DNA of 64,000 nt from Pseudomonas putida (GTDB taxonomy: Bacteria; Pseudomonadota; Gammaproteobacteria; Pseudomonadales; Pseudomonadaceae): assembly GCF_002025705.1 (NCBI RefSeq), contig NZ_CP018846.1:2099501-2163500 (forward strand). Reading direction: 5' to 3'. How positions within the stretch are numbered: the first letter of the stretch is position 1; every line of letters begins with the position of its first letter. The notes beneath the pieces were generated by a model. The model ran no database searches. It had not been told where the DNA came from and worked only from the letters and a program-made list of their open reading frames with translations. Shown piece by piece: positions 8,150 through 16,745 of this stretch. The position numbers and the translations under genes were made by a program.

Positions 8150-9114
8150 GCGCTACGGATCCTTTTGCTGGCGTTATGGCGGGCGACGAAGTCGCTGATG
8201 TTGTCCACGGCGCTGTCCATCAGCTGCTGCATGGCGTCTTCGCTGCTCCAGGCGATGTGCGGGTTGAGCAGGAAGTCGTCACGGCCGATCAGCTGGAACA
8301 GTGGGTTGCTTGGGTGCAGCGGTTCGACCTCCACCACATCCAGGGCCACGCCGCCCAGGCGGCCGTTTTGCAGCGCAGCGATCAATGCCGCCTCATTGAC
8401 CACACCACCACGGCCGGTATTGACCACCACGGCATCCGGCTTCATCAGTGCCAGGCGGTCAGCATCGATCAGGTTGTAGGTTTCGGGCGTCAGCGGGCAG
8501 TTGATCGACAGCACGTCGCAGCTGCGCAGCAGTTCGGCCAAAGGCCGGCAGTCGGCACCACGGCGCTTGCCCGCACGGTCCTCGAACAGCACCTGCATGC
8601 CCAAGGCGCGCGCCAGCTCGGCCAGGCGCACGGCAATCGGGCCGCTGCCGATGATCGCCAGTTGCTTGCCACGCACATCGCGGATGCGGTGGTCGAAGTA
8701 GATGTTCTTGTACTCGGCCTCACCGGCATGTACCTGGCGCATCAGCCGGGTGAAGGCGGCCGGGCGGCGGAACAGTTCGAGGATCATCGCCAGGCTGTGC
8801 TCGGCCACGGTGTTGGCGGCGTAGCCCGGCACGCTGGCCACTTCGATGCCGTGGGCGTTGCAGTAGTCGACATCGACGATGTCGCGGCCGGTCAGGGCCA
8901 GCGAGATCATTTTCAGCTTGGGCAGCTGGCGCAGGTGCTCCTCACGCAGCGGCACGCTGCAGGTGAAGGCGATGGTGGCATCCTTCAGGTGCTCCAGCAT
9001 CTGCTCAGGGTGGGTGTAGGCAAACTGCTGCCAAGTGTGCTCGCAGTCCGGGCGCTTGAGCCGGGTGGAGGGCGCCAGTCCCTCGTCGTCGAGCAGGACG
9101 ATATGTTCGCTCAT
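8146..9114 (-). CDS. D-2-hydroxyacid dehydrogenase family protein
   Basis: A 322-residue protein from ATG 9114, chosen because AGGAA lies nine bases upstream. The frame stays open further 5', but that overlaps the oxidase gene. The NAD-binding loop is GSGPIA near residues 156-161, with Ala where the family usually has the last Gly. The catalytic trio is visible: Arg235 in NTGRGGVVNE, Glu262 or Glu264 in VVEVEP, and His286 in LNPHIAWSS. Members reduce 2-ketoacids or oxidise D-2-hydroxyacids. It is the middle gene of the oxidase-dehydrogenase-ALDH operon. Substrate unknown. Confidence 0.85.
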   Translation of the reverse strand: MSEHIVLLDDEGLAPSTRLKRPDCEHTWQQFAYTHPEQMLEHLKDATIAFTCSVPLREEHLRQLPKLKMISLALTGRDIVDVDYCNAHGIEVASVPGYAANTVAEHSLAMILELFRRPAAFTRLMRQVHAGEAEYKNIYFDHRIRDVRGKQLAIIGSGPIAVRLAELARALGMQVLFEDRAGKRRGADCRPLAELLRSCDVLSINCPLTPETYNLIDADRLALMKPDAVVVNTGRGGVVNEAALIAALQNGRLGGVALDVVEVEPLHPSNPLFQLIGRDDFLLNPHIAWSSEDAMQQLMDSAVDNISDFVARHNASKRIRSA

Positions 9115-9124
9115 GCTGTCTTCC

Positions 9125-10516
9125 TTATTTTTTCTGCGCCGGCACATAGCCGGCCGGGGCCATGCTGACCAGTTGGCGGGTGACGAAACCGGCGTCCTGG
9201 TCGTGGTCTTCCAGCGATTCCTTGCGTACCAGGGCATCACGCACCATGTGCGCGCCGAAGAAGCGGAATGGCTCTGGCGGCAGCAGCTTCATCTTCTGAT
9301 TGACCAGGCCGCAGTTGGCCCACTCGTCATTGGCATGGGTAGCCAGCGACTTGATGATGCGGCTGGCGAACACGGTGGTGGCCACGCCATTGCCCGAGAA
9401 ACCGATGCCGTAGCTCACCGTCTGGTGCTGGTCGAGGTAGCCGAAGTTGGGCAGGCCTTTCATGGCCCGGTCGATCGGGCCGGTCCAGCTGCTCACCACT
9501 GGCACATCTTCCAGCTGCGGGTACAGGCGGCGCAGTTCGGCGGCGACCTTGTCGGCGGCCGGCGAGGGTTTTTCATACAGGTTGCCGATGCGCCCGGCAT
9601 AGGCGAACTGGCCCAGCGGCTTGCCGAATACCACACGGCCATCCGGGGTGTTGCGCCAGTAGTTGAGCACGGTGCGCGAGTCGGTCATGCATTCGCCACG
9701 GCTGAAGCCGATGGCGTCGAGCTTGGCCTTGACCGGTGCGGTGGCCACCATGTCGCTGGACATGATCGCGATCATCCGGCGCAGCTCGGGGAACTGCGCA
9801 CCCCAGGCGTTGAGCGCCAGCACCACATGGTTGGCCTTCACATGGCCTTTGGCAGTGTGCACCACCGGGTGCTTGCCGCGGACCAGGTGGGTGAATGGCG
9901 ATTTCTCGAAGATCTTCACCCCCAGCTTCAACGCCACCCGGCGCAGGCCACGGGCGAGCATGGCCGGCTGCACGGTGGCGGCGTTAGGGTCGAAGATGCC
10001 GCCCAGCACCAGCGGCGAGCCGACGCGGCCGCGGATGCTTTCGCGGTCCATTTCCTGGAACGGGTTGACGTCGAGTTTCTGCAGGCCGTCGGTGAGCACC
10101 CGCCAGGAATTCATCTGCCGCTGGTTGGTCGCGGTCCACAGCCAGCCGTCCTTGCGGTACTGGGCATCGATGCCGTGTTCCTGGCAGAAGCTGCCGATCT
10201 CGTCGATCGCCGATTCTGCCGCCTCGCAGATGCGCCGCGCCTCGACGTCGCCGCAGATGGTGCGCACCGACAGGTACTTGCCCCACCAGTTGGTGGCGAT
10301 GCCGCCGTTGCGCCCGCTGGCGCCAGAGCCGCAGCGGTCGCGTTCGACGATGACGATGGACATCTGTGGGTGTGCCTGCTTCAGGCGGATGGCCGACCAC
10401 AGGCCAAGGAAGCCGCCGCCGACGATACACACGTCGGCTTGAATCGAATCCTGCAGGGCAGGGGCCAGGTCGCTGTCCAGGTCGAGTGCCTGGGCATACC
10501 AGAATCCGCGGTACAT
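9125..10516 (-). CDS. FAD-dependent amine/amino-acid oxidase (DAO superfamily, PuuB/OrdL-like)
   Basis: A 463-residue flavoprotein. The FAD-binding Rossmann motif VCIVGGGFLGLWSAIRL is near residues 29-45, and the second signature ERDRCGSGASGRNGG follows. The C-terminal GFSGNGVATTVFASRII closes the DAO fold. Relatives such as PuuB oxidatively deaminate gamma-glutamylputrescine; others act on sarcosine-type secondary amines. It is first in a three-gene operon with a 2-hydroxyacid dehydrogenase and an ALDH, and divergent from a GlxA-type regulator that probably controls it. The product is likely an aldehyde for the downstream ALDH. Amine substrate not determined. Confidence 0.85.
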   Translation of the reverse strand: MYRGFWYAQALDLDSDLAPALQDSIQADVCIVGGGFLGLWSAIRLKQAHPQMSIVIVERDRCGSGASGRNGGIATNWWGKYLSVRTICGDVEARRICEAAESAIDEIGSFCQEHGIDAQYRKDGWLWTATNQRQMNSWRVLTDGLQKLDVNPFQEMDRESIRGRVGSPLVLGGIFDPNAATVQPAMLARGLRRVALKLGVKIFEKSPFTHLVRGKHPVVHTAKGHVKANHVVLALNAWGAQFPELRRMIAIMSSDMVATAPVKAKLDAIGFSRGECMTDSRTVLNYWRNTPDGRVVFGKPLGQFAYAGRIGNLYEKPSPAADKVAAELRRLYPQLEDVPVVSSWTGPIDRAMKGLPNFGYLDQHQTVSYGIGFSGNGVATTVFASRIIKSLATHANDEWANCGLVNQKMKLLPPEPFRFFGAHMVRDALVRKESLEDHDQDAGFVTRQLVSMAPAGYVPAQKK

Positions 10517-10587
10517 GAGGGGTGCCTCTGAGCATGTTGTTGTGGCTACATGATGCTCAGCACGGCGTGTGGCCCGATATTACAGTC

Positions 10588-10622
10588 ATGACAATTGATA
10601 GAACGGCGGCGCGTTTTGTCAT
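10588..10622. promoter_or_regulatory. Inverted repeat ATGACAA/TTGTCAT in the divergent intergenic region
   Basis: ATGACAA (10588-10594) and TTGTCAT (10616-10622) are separated by 21 bp, with a related TTTGTCGT at about 10633. It is a possible operator between the oxidase and the regulator. Confidence 0.4.
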
Positions 10623-10641
10623 GGACTTACTATTTGTCGTG

Positions 10642-10658
10642 CGGCATATGATATGCCG
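10642..10658. promoter_or_regulatory. Perfect palindrome CGGCATAT-G-ATATGCCG
   Basis: Eight-base arms with one central base, in the divergent region between the FAD oxidase and the AraC-type regulator, 56 bp before the regulator start. It is a good candidate operator for that regulator or another repressor. Confidence 0.5.
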
Positions 10659-10713
10659 GACGCCGGGTGCACCCTACAATGGCGTTATTCAGCAGGTCAT
10701 GAGGCCGACGTTC

Positions 10714-11775
10714 ATGGTTGCGCAACTACAAGAACAACAATCACAAACCCCCGAGCCCACCGCGCAGATCAAGCCAGAGCTGCGTGTCGGTTTCGTGCTG
10801 ATGAACCAGTTCACCCTGGTGCCGGTGGCCGGCCTGGTCGACTCGTTGCGCTTTGCCGCCGACAAGTCGTTCCGCAGCCAGCAGGTTTACTGCCAGTGGG
10901 ACTGGATGACCCTCGACGACCAACCGATCACCGCCAGCTGCGGCATGCCGATTTCGCCGACCAAGTCGCTGAACCTGTTCGCCCAGTACGATTACGTGGT
11001 GCTGGCGGGCGGCCTGCTTGGCGAAACGCGCAATCCGCCGGGCTGGCTGCTCGACGCCTTGCGCGACGTGCATGCCGCCAACATCCCGATCATCGCCCTG
11101 TGTTCCGGCTCGTTCGTGCTCGGCAAGGCCGGCCTGCTCGATGGCCGCCGTTGCGCGGTGCATTTCACCTTGCGCGACGAGTTCCGCGAGCGCTTCCCGC
11201 TGTCGACCATGGTCATCGACAAGAGCTACGTCGATGACCGCGGCATCATCACCTGCCCGGGTGGCACCGCCATCGACCTTGCCGCCAACCTGATCCGCCG
11301 CCACTGTGGCGCGGTGCGGGCGCAGAAGGGCCTGGAGTATCTGCTGGTGGATGAGCGGGCGGAGGAGGCGAGCGACAAGGCTGCCAGCGACAGCGTGTAC
11401 CAGAACGACCGGGTGCAGCGGGCGATTGCCTTCATGCGCGCCAACCTGGATGCGTCGATGACGCTCAAGGCCGTGGCCGAGGCGGTGGGCACCCACCCGC
11501 GGCAGTTGCACCGCGAGTTCGTCGCCAACACCCAGGAGCCGCCCGCCAACTACTGGCGCAAGTTGCGCCTGGACCATGCACGGCGCCTGCTGGTGAACAC
11601 CAGCCAGAACATCACCACCATCGCCCTGACCTGCGGGTTTTCCGATGCGTCGCATTTCATTCTGTGGTTCCGCAAGCAGTATGGTGAAACACCTTACAGC
11701 TTCCGCAAGCGCCGGCATGAAGTGGAGCGCTTCGACTGGCATGGCGACAAAGTAGGCCTGGACCCGGATCTGTAA
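10714..11775 (+). CDS. GlxA-family AraC-type transcription activator
   Basis: 353 residues from ATG 10714, which has GAGG nine bases upstream; longer starts run into the divergent promoter region. The N-terminal half is a DJ-1/PfpI-like domain (VGFVLMNQFTLVPVAGLVD, with ALCSGSFVLGKAGLLDGR at the nucleophile-elbow position). The C-terminal half has the two AraC helix-turn-helix motifs (MTLKAVAEAVGTHPRQLHREF and TTIALTCGFSDASHFILWFRKQYGETPYSFRKRR). The layout is that of GbdR, CdhR and ArgR, activators of amine and amino-acid catabolism. It probably activates the divergent oxidase operon and perhaps the other operons of this island. The inducer is unknown. Confidence 0.88.
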   Translation: MVAQLQEQQSQTPEPTAQIKPELRVGFVLMNQFTLVPVAGLVDSLRFAADKSFRSQQVYCQWDWMTLDDQPITASCGMPISPTKSLNLFAQYDYVVLAGGLLGETRNPPGWLLDALRDVHAANIPIIALCSGSFVLGKAGLLDGRRCAVHFTLRDEFRERFPLSTMVIDKSYVDDRGIITCPGGTAIDLAANLIRRHCGAVRAQKGLEYLLVDERAEEASDKAASDSVYQNDRVQRAIAFMRANLDASMTLKAVAEAVGTHPRQLHREFVANTQEPPANYWRKLRLDHARRLLVNTSQNITTIALTCGFSDASHFILWFRKQYGETPYSFRKRRHEVERFDWHGDKVGLDPDL

Positions 11776-11783
11776 CCTGCTCG

Positions 11784-11900
11784 TGTAGGAGCGGCCTCGT
11801 GTCGCGAAAGGGCCGCAGAGCGGCCCCAGCAATCTTTGCATTTAAGCTGAAAGCCTGGGGCTGCTGTGCAGCCCTTTCGCGACACGAGGCCGCTCCTACA
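11784..11900. repeat. 117-bp inverted repeat of REP type
   Basis: Arms of about 46 bp begin TGTAGGAGCGGCCTCGTGTC and end with the complement, around a short central loop. It lies between convergent genes and would form a long hairpin in transcripts from either side. Confidence 0.75.
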
Positions 11901-11922
11901 GGTGATTTGCCAGTCAGTTCAG

Positions 11923-12261
11923 CTAAAGCTGCCCGAACGCCTGAATCTCGATCCGGTATTCAGGCGTCGCCAACGCGGCCCCCACACAAGCCCGCACCGG
12001 CGGCTGGCTCCCGACCCAGGCGTCATACACCTCGTTCATCGCCGCAAACTCGCCCATGTCGGCCAGCCAGATCTGCATGCGCGTGAGGTTCTGCTTGCCA
12101 GCCCCGATCTGTGCCAGCCACTGCTCCAGCTGGGCCAGCACGCAGCGGGTCTGCGCGGCGATATCACCGGCTTGCAGGGCTACCAGCCCCGAGGTCTCGA
12201 TGCGCCCATCCACCAGCACCATCTGGCTGGCCCGTGGGCCTGGGTTGATCCGTTCGATCAT
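11923..12261 (-). CDS. RidA-family enamine/imine deaminase
   Basis: 112 residues from ATG 12261 with GGAG eight bases upstream. The gene is short and complete for Rid proteins. It keeps the conserved Arg in PPVRACVGAAL and ends RIEIQAF, so it is likely an active imine/enamine deaminase, unlike the Rid gene at the window start. It follows the cupin gene by 11 bp in the MFS-cupin-RidA operon. A plausible role is clearing reactive imines released by the flavin oxidases of this island. Confidence 0.85.
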   Translation of the reverse strand: MIERINPGPRASQMVLVDGRIETSGLVALQAGDIAAQTRCVLAQLEQWLAQIGAGKQNLTRMQIWLADMGEFAAMNEVYDAWVGSQPPVRACVGAALATPEYRIEIQAFGQL

Positions 12262-12272
12262 CTGCCAGCTCC

Positions 12273-12623
12273 TCAGAACAGCACGTAGGTTTTGCGCAGG
12301 GTTTCGTGGATGTGCCACACCCCTTCGCAGTTTTCCGGGAACAGCACCGCGTCGCCGGCACGCAGCTCGACCGGTTCGCCGCCGTCGGGGGTGAAGGTGC
12401 AGCTGCCGCTGACGATATGGCTGAACTCGCGGTTCTTGAGGAAGCGGCGGAACACGCCCGGGCTGCTTTCCCACACACCGATGCTGGCGCCGACCGCCTC
12501 ATCGGTCTGGTCCTGGGCTGATGCTGCGTGGGCGATCGGTTCGCCGATCGGCAGGCGGGCAGGGGTCGCTTCGCCCAGCAGCGAGGCAGGGGCATTGCGG
12601 ACAACGGTAAGGACTTGGCTCAT
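12273..12623 (-). CDS. Cupin-domain protein (cupin_3/DUF861 type)
   Basis: A 116-residue single cupin. The strand pattern GVFRRFLKNREFSHIVSGSCTFTPDGGEPVELRAGDAVLFPENCEGVWHIHE matches the small cupin_3 family related to the (S)-ureidoglycine aminohydrolase domain. The metal ligands are only partly conserved (His in FSHIVSG and HIHE). GAAGGA precedes the start. It sits between the MFS transporter and RidA, so it likely belongs to the same amine pathway. Whether it is catalytic or a ligand binder is unknown. Confidence 0.75.
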   Translation of the reverse strand: MSQVLTVVRNAPASLLGEATPARLPIGEPIAHAASAQDQTDEAVGASIGVWESSPGVFRRFLKNREFSHIVSGSCTFTPDGGEPVELRAGDAVLFPENCEGVWHIHETLRKTYVLF

Positions 12624-12634
12624 TACGGGTTCCT

Positions 12635-14014
12635 TCAGGCTTTACGAGCGACAGTTTTGTAAGTTGGCGAAGCAGTGGCGGCTTGCCCACCCAGGGCTGC
12701 GGCCTGCTGCAGGTCGAGCTTGCTGGTCTCGGGGGCCAGCCACCAGGAGATCAGCGCGCCGAACAGCGAGATCAGGGCCGCAGCGAACATGGTGTTGGCC
12801 ACGCCATAACTGGCCAGGGAGATCGGTACCAGGTAGGTGCCCACGGCGGCGCCGATGCGCGACAGCGAGGTAGCCAGGCCCACGGCGGAAGCGCGGATCT
12901 CGGTAGGGAACAGCTCATTGGGGTACACGTATTCCAGCACCTGGGCACCGCCGATCAGCACCGCGTAGGCGCCGAACAGCACCAGCACGGTGGTTGGCGA
13001 AGCGTCAGGGAACACGCCCAGCAACACCAGCGACAGGCCTGACCAGAGGAAACTGTGGATCAGCATCTTGCGCCGGCCCAGGCGGTTGATCAGCAGGGTC
13101 GCCACCAGGCAGCCGAGGGTGAACAGGAAGGTGATGGCGATCGAGCCGTAGGCGGCCCAGTCGCCGGTCAGCTTCAGCGCCTGCAGCACCTTCGGGGCGA
13201 AGGCATAGATGGCGAACAGCGGCACGATGGCGCAGGTCCAGAACAGCGTGACGAAGGCCATGCGCTTGCCGTAGCCAGAGTGGAACAGCGACCACAGCGA
13301 CACCGGTTTGCCGCTGCTTTGCTCGGGCAGGTCGGCAACCGAGTAGCTCGGGCCATAGACCTTCTTGATCACCGCGTCGGCTTCGGCGGTGCGGCCCTTG
13401 CTCAGCAACCAGCGCGGCGACTCCGGGGTGCCGCTGCGGGCAATCAGGAACAGCACGCCCGGCACCAGGGCGCTGGCCAGGACCCAGCGCCAGCCGTCGT
13501 CACCGCCCACGCGCAGCAGCAGCTCGCCCACCACGTAGGCCACGGCGGCGCCGGCGAACCACATCAGCACCATGGCGGCAAGCAACGGCCCGCGCTGTTT
13601 GCGTGGCAGGAACTCGGCCAGCAGCGACGTGGCGATCGGGTAGTCGGCACCGACCGCGATGCCGATCAGCAAGCGCCAGGCAAACAGCGCCCAGGCCGAT
13701 TCGACCCAGAACTGTGCCACCGAGAAACCGACGATGGCGATCAGGTCCACCAGGTACAGCACCTTGCGTCCGTACTTGTCGGTGAACCAGCCACCGATAA
13801 AGCCGCCAAGGAATACGCCGATCAACGCCGATGCAGCGATCAGGCCTTCCCAGAAAGCCGACAGCTGCAAGGCGTTGGTGATCTGCAGCATGGCCACGCC
13901 GATGATGCTCAACACATAGCCATCGAGGAACGGGCCGCCAGCGGAGTAGACGGTCAGTTTGCGGTGGAAGGCGTTCAGCGGAGCATCTTCGACAGAGCGT
14001 TTGGATGTGGTCAT
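12635..14014 (-). CDS. MFS transporter (metabolite:H+ symporter type)
   Basis: A 459-residue, 12-helix MFS protein. Family loops are visible: GGFIGGWFTDKYGRKVLYLVDL between helices 2 and 3, and RLLIGIAVGADYPIATSLLAEFLPRKQRG after helix 4. NRLGRRKMLIHSF is the repeat in the second half. It resembles the sugar/aromatic-acid/benzoate porter groups and likely imports the substrate of the island. It is first gene of the operon with cupin and RidA. AAGAGG precedes the start. Confidence 0.85.
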   Translation of the reverse strand: MTTSKRSVEDAPLNAFHRKLTVYSAGGPFLDGYVLSIIGVAMLQITNALQLSAFWEGLIAASALIGVFLGGFIGGWFTDKYGRKVLYLVDLIAIVGFSVAQFWVESAWALFAWRLLIGIAVGADYPIATSLLAEFLPRKQRGPLLAAMVLMWFAGAAVAYVVGELLLRVGGDDGWRWVLASALVPGVLFLIARSGTPESPRWLLSKGRTAEADAVIKKVYGPSYSVADLPEQSSGKPVSLWSLFHSGYGKRMAFVTLFWTCAIVPLFAIYAFAPKVLQALKLTGDWAAYGSIAITFLFTLGCLVATLLINRLGRRKMLIHSFLWSGLSLVLLGVFPDASPTTVLVLFGAYAVLIGGAQVLEYVYPNELFPTEIRASAVGLATSLSRIGAAVGTYLVPISLASYGVANTMFAAALISLFGALISWWLAPETSKLDLQQAAALGGQAATASPTYKTVARKA

Positions 14015-14056
14015 TCAACTTGCCTCTTGTTGTTATTCACGCATCAGCGTCGCGGC
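14015..14056. other. Leader of the MFS operon; remaining intergenic DNA to 14363
   Basis: The 349-bp gap between the divergent MFS and FAD oxidase genes holds the MFS leader, the shared box (14057-14100) and a REP doublet (14228-14311). Between 14101 and 14227 I see nothing assignable. Confidence 0.5.
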
Positions 14057-14100
14057 ACTATGGCACTGGCCTCGCGGGGCTCCATATAACGGCTGGGACG
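14057..14100 (-). promoter_or_regulatory. Shared promoter/activator box, copy 1 (MFS-cupin-RidA operon)
   Basis: Read on the minus strand: CGTCCC, 5 bp, TTATATG, 20 bp, CATAGTG. The same three blocks with identical spacing occur upstream of the FAD oxidase gene that starts at 18065. ATAGT fits a -10 element, but no -35 is present 17 bp upstream, so activation by a regulator binding CGTCCC/TTATATG is likely. Confidence 0.6.
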
Positions 14101-14227
14101 AGTCATGGGATGCGCTGGCAAGGCCTGCTCGGGGCTTATGCAAGTTGTCCTGGATGTTCTAGAGGGAAGGGTGAGGGCTTTTCTATCGTGGGCTGGCGGA
14201 CAAACTTTGCATTTGCCCTGCTGGCCT

Positions 14228-14311
14228 CTTCGCGGGCAAGCCCGCTCCCACAGTCACTGCACACTGCTTGAAGTCTGTGCAATCCCTGTGGGAGCGGGCT
14301 TGCCCGCGAAG
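14228..14311. repeat. REP doublet (REPIN), GGGCAAGCCC class
   Basis: CTTCGCGGGCAAGCCCGCTC and its complement face each other around a short spacer, 52 bp before the next start codon. Confidence 0.85.
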
Positions 14312-14363
14312 AAGGCGACGCAGACCTTCCAGAACAAGCACAAGAATCCGGAAACTGAAGATC

Positions 14364-15842
14364 ATGACCCGTCCCCCCTTGGAATCGTTCGACGGCGACC
14401 ACTACGACGTGGTGGTCATTGGCGCCGGTGCGGTTGGCTGCGCCGCCGCCCGGCAGCTCGCCGCACGCAACTTCCGCACCTTGCTGGTCGACCGTGGCGA
14501 CATCGGTGCCGGCACGTCGTCGCGCTCCAGCCGCATGCTCTATTCGGGCCTGGGCTACCTGGCCGCGCGCTATCCGCTGTGGCAGATCCCGTTTCGCCCG
14601 CTCGACATGTGGCAACGCCTGCGCTACACCCGCCAGGTGATGCGCTGCCGCGCCGAGCTAGTGAAGGACATGCCCGGGCACCTGACCAGGCACCGTTTCC
14701 ATTACCCGTTCCGCAAGGGTGACCGCTACCCGCCGTGGCTGGTAGACATGGGCTTCCGCCTGGTCGAGGCGCTCGGTGGCTGGAAGGTACCGCTGGCCTA
14801 CCGCCGCCAGTCGGCGCAGCAGGCGGCCGAAGACAGTGCCATGGCCGCCGGCCTGGGTGGGCCGCTGCGTGGTGTGGGGGTGTTCGAGGAATACATGTAC
14901 GCCTGGCCCGAGCGCATCTGCGTCGACACCGCGCTGGATGCACAGTGGCGCGGCGCGACGGTGCGCACCTACACCCGCGTCAGCCAGCTGCAGCGCAGCG
15001 AAGGCCAGTGGCGGCTGACCCTGGACGAACAGGCACCCGAAGCCCTAGGCCAGGCGCACGTGACAGCCAAGGTGGTGATCAACGCCGCAGGGCCCTGGGT
15101 TGATCGTGTGGCGGGCGCAGCCGATAACGGCCCGCGAGTGCTGGGCATCAAGGGTGTCAACGTCATGGTACGGCTGCCCGAGGCCTATCGCGGCCAAGGC
15201 CTGGAGGCGTTCTCCAGCAAGGGTGAGCCGTACTACGTGTTCCCCTGGCGCGAATTCCACTTCATCGGCCCGACCGAGTCGCACTTCACCGACGACCCGG
15301 ACACCGTGCGCGTCGAGGACGGCGAGGTCGACTACATCCTCGCCGAGGCCAACCAGCTGTTCCCCGCCCTGCAGCTGACCCGTGCCGATGTGCAGCACTG
15401 CTGGTGCGGCGTGCGCCCGACCTCGACCCTGGATGGCCGCAGCACCTACCTGCCGGTGCGCCTGAGCGAGGCGGCCGGCAAGCCGAACCTGCTGACCCTG
15501 ACGGGCTCGACCATCATGCTCCATCGCCATGCGGCGCGGGTGATCGCCCGTGGCGTCGAGGCGCGGCTGGGCAAGCGGGGCAAGGCGCCCAAGGGCATGA
15601 TCGAACGCGAGCGCATCGATGGCGACGACATTGCCCGCATCGTTGGCCGCGAGCATGTAGTCAGGCTGGTGGACCTGGTGCGTCGGCGTTTGCCGTGGGG
15701 GCTCGACCCGGACCTGGGGCGTGAGCGGGTGGAGCAGCTGTCACACCGTGCGGCAGTGGCGATGGGCTGGTCGGAAGCGCGGCGGCAGGAAGAATTGAAA
15801 CACTTTGAAGAGGACACTGCCCGGGTGTATCGCCAGCTCTAG
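14364..15842 (+). CDS. FAD-dependent oxidoreductase, glycerol-3-phosphate dehydrogenase-like
   Basis: 492 residues from ATG 14364; upstream in-frame codons lie in the REP and are rejected. The FAD motif VVVIGAGAVGCAAARQLAARNF is near residues 17-38, followed by the FAD-ribose strand LLVDRGDIGAGTSSRSSRML. The GlpD-type C-terminal domain follows, ending with a helical cap (HRAAVAMGWSEARRQEELKHFEED). GlpD relatives oxidise glycerol-3-phosphate or related alpha-hydroxy/amine substrates and pass electrons to quinone. Being divergent from the MFS carrier suggests a shared substrate pathway. Exact reaction unknown. Confidence 0.8.
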   Translation: MTRPPLESFDGDHYDVVVIGAGAVGCAAARQLAARNFRTLLVDRGDIGAGTSSRSSRMLYSGLGYLAARYPLWQIPFRPLDMWQRLRYTRQVMRCRAELVKDMPGHLTRHRFHYPFRKGDRYPPWLVDMGFRLVEALGGWKVPLAYRRQSAQQAAEDSAMAAGLGGPLRGVGVFEEYMYAWPERICVDTALDAQWRGATVRTYTRVSQLQRSEGQWRLTLDEQAPEALGQAHVTAKVVINAAGPWVDRVAGAADNGPRVLGIKGVNVMVRLPEAYRGQGLEAFSSKGEPYYVFPWREFHFIGPTESHFTDDPDTVRVEDGEVDYILAEANQLFPALQLTRADVQHCWCGVRPTSTLDGRSTYLPVRLSEAAGKPNLLTLTGSTIMLHRHAARVIARGVEARLGKRGKAPKGMIERERIDGDDIARIVGREHVVRLVDLVRRRLPWGLDPDLGRERVEQLSHRAAVAMGWSEARRQEELKHFEEDTARVYRQL

Positions 15843-15865
15843 ATATGCATGAAGGCTGCAGGCCT

Positions 15866-15933
15866 CATCGCGGATAAATCCGCTCCTACAGGGATCGCAT
15901 AGCCCTTGTAGGAGCGGATTTATCCGCGATAGG
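15866..15933. repeat. REP doublet, GCGGATAAATCCGC class
   Basis: Facing ATCGCGGATAAATCCGCTCC and its complement, between convergent genes. Confidence 0.85.
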
Positions 15934-15950
15934 GCCAGAACGGGTAAACG

Positions 15951-16733
15951 CTATCGCCCAGCCAACCCCGAACGGGTCAGCAAGGCATCCAGCACCACCT
16001 CGCAAGCCGCCCCCCAGCTGGCACTTGCCGGCTGATGCATCAGCACCGCCAAGCCATCGGCAGTAAAGGTCCCGGGCGTGGCAATGGCCTGCCCCAGGGC
16101 CTTCAAGGTGTACTCCGGCTGGTGCTGCGCGCTGGTCACGCAGTCCTGCATGTTGCCCAGCACCAAAGCACGCGCCTCAGCCGCCGGCAGGCCCTTGTCG
16201 GTCAGCCACTGCTGCAGGTCATGCAACAGGAAGTAGAACCAGCCATTCATGCACGCTGCCACCGTGGCCAGCTCGAATGCCGGCTCATCCTGCACCACCA
16301 CCAAGTTGCCCAAAGGCCCCAGGGACTGCTCGGTCAGCGCGTCCGCCGGGCAAACCACCACGGTGGACTGGTTGTACTGCGCCGCATACGACAGCATCAC
16401 CCGCACGCAATGCGCGCCAGGGAAGGCCGTGGCCAGCAGCGCCAGGCTGACCCCGGCGGCCAGCGATACCAGGCGCTGGCCGGGGCGCAGGCGCACCTCG
16501 CTGGCCAGCTGCCCCAGTGAGTCCGGGCGCACGCCGAGGATCACCAGGTCAGCCTGGTCGACCACCGCCTGGTTGCTCGGCAGTACCTCACAACCGTGCT
16601 CGGCCGCCAGCACCTCGGCGCGCTGCGCGTTACGTGGCGACAAGTAGAGCTTGCCCCCGAACCCGCTGCGGCGCAGGCCGACCACCACTTTTTCGGTCAG
16701 CTCGCCGACCCCGAGAATACCCAGGCTATGCAT
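15951..16733 (-). CDS. ProC-like NAD(P)-binding imine reductase
   Basis: A 260-residue protein with an N-terminal Rossmann fold (LGILGVGELTEKVVVGLRRSG) and the central ADLVILGVRPDSL strand typical of pyrroline-5-carboxylate reductases. The C-terminal helical dimerisation domain is present, although its signature is diverged. GGAGG precedes the ATG, and the stop of the upstream FAD oxidase overlaps that ribosome site, so the two are translated together. It may reduce an imine formed by the oxidase, or act on a related substrate; it is not obviously the housekeeping ProC. Confidence 0.75.
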   Translation of the reverse strand: MHSLGILGVGELTEKVVVGLRRSGFGGKLYLSPRNAQRAEVLAAEHGCEVLPSNQAVVDQADLVILGVRPDSLGQLASEVRLRPGQRLVSLAAGVSLALLATAFPGAHCVRVMLSYAAQYNQSTVVVCPADALTEQSLGPLGNLVVVQDEPAFELATVAACMNGWFYFLLHDLQQWLTDKGLPAAEARALVLGNMQDCVTSAQHQPEYTLKALGQAIATPGTFTADGLAVLMHQPASASWGAACEVVLDALLTRSGLAGR

Positions 16734-16745
16734 GTTGCCTCCTTA

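Noticed and set aside
6689-8479. 596-codon plus-strand open frame
   Set aside because: Antisense shadow of the aldehyde dehydrogenase gene, whose catalytic residues are intact on the other strand.
14061-14076. TGGCACTGGCCTCGCG as a sigma54 promoter for the GlpD-like oxidase
   Set aside because: Spacing fits, but TCGC replaces TTGC, it is about 290 bp from the start, and it overlaps the better-supported shared box on the other strand.
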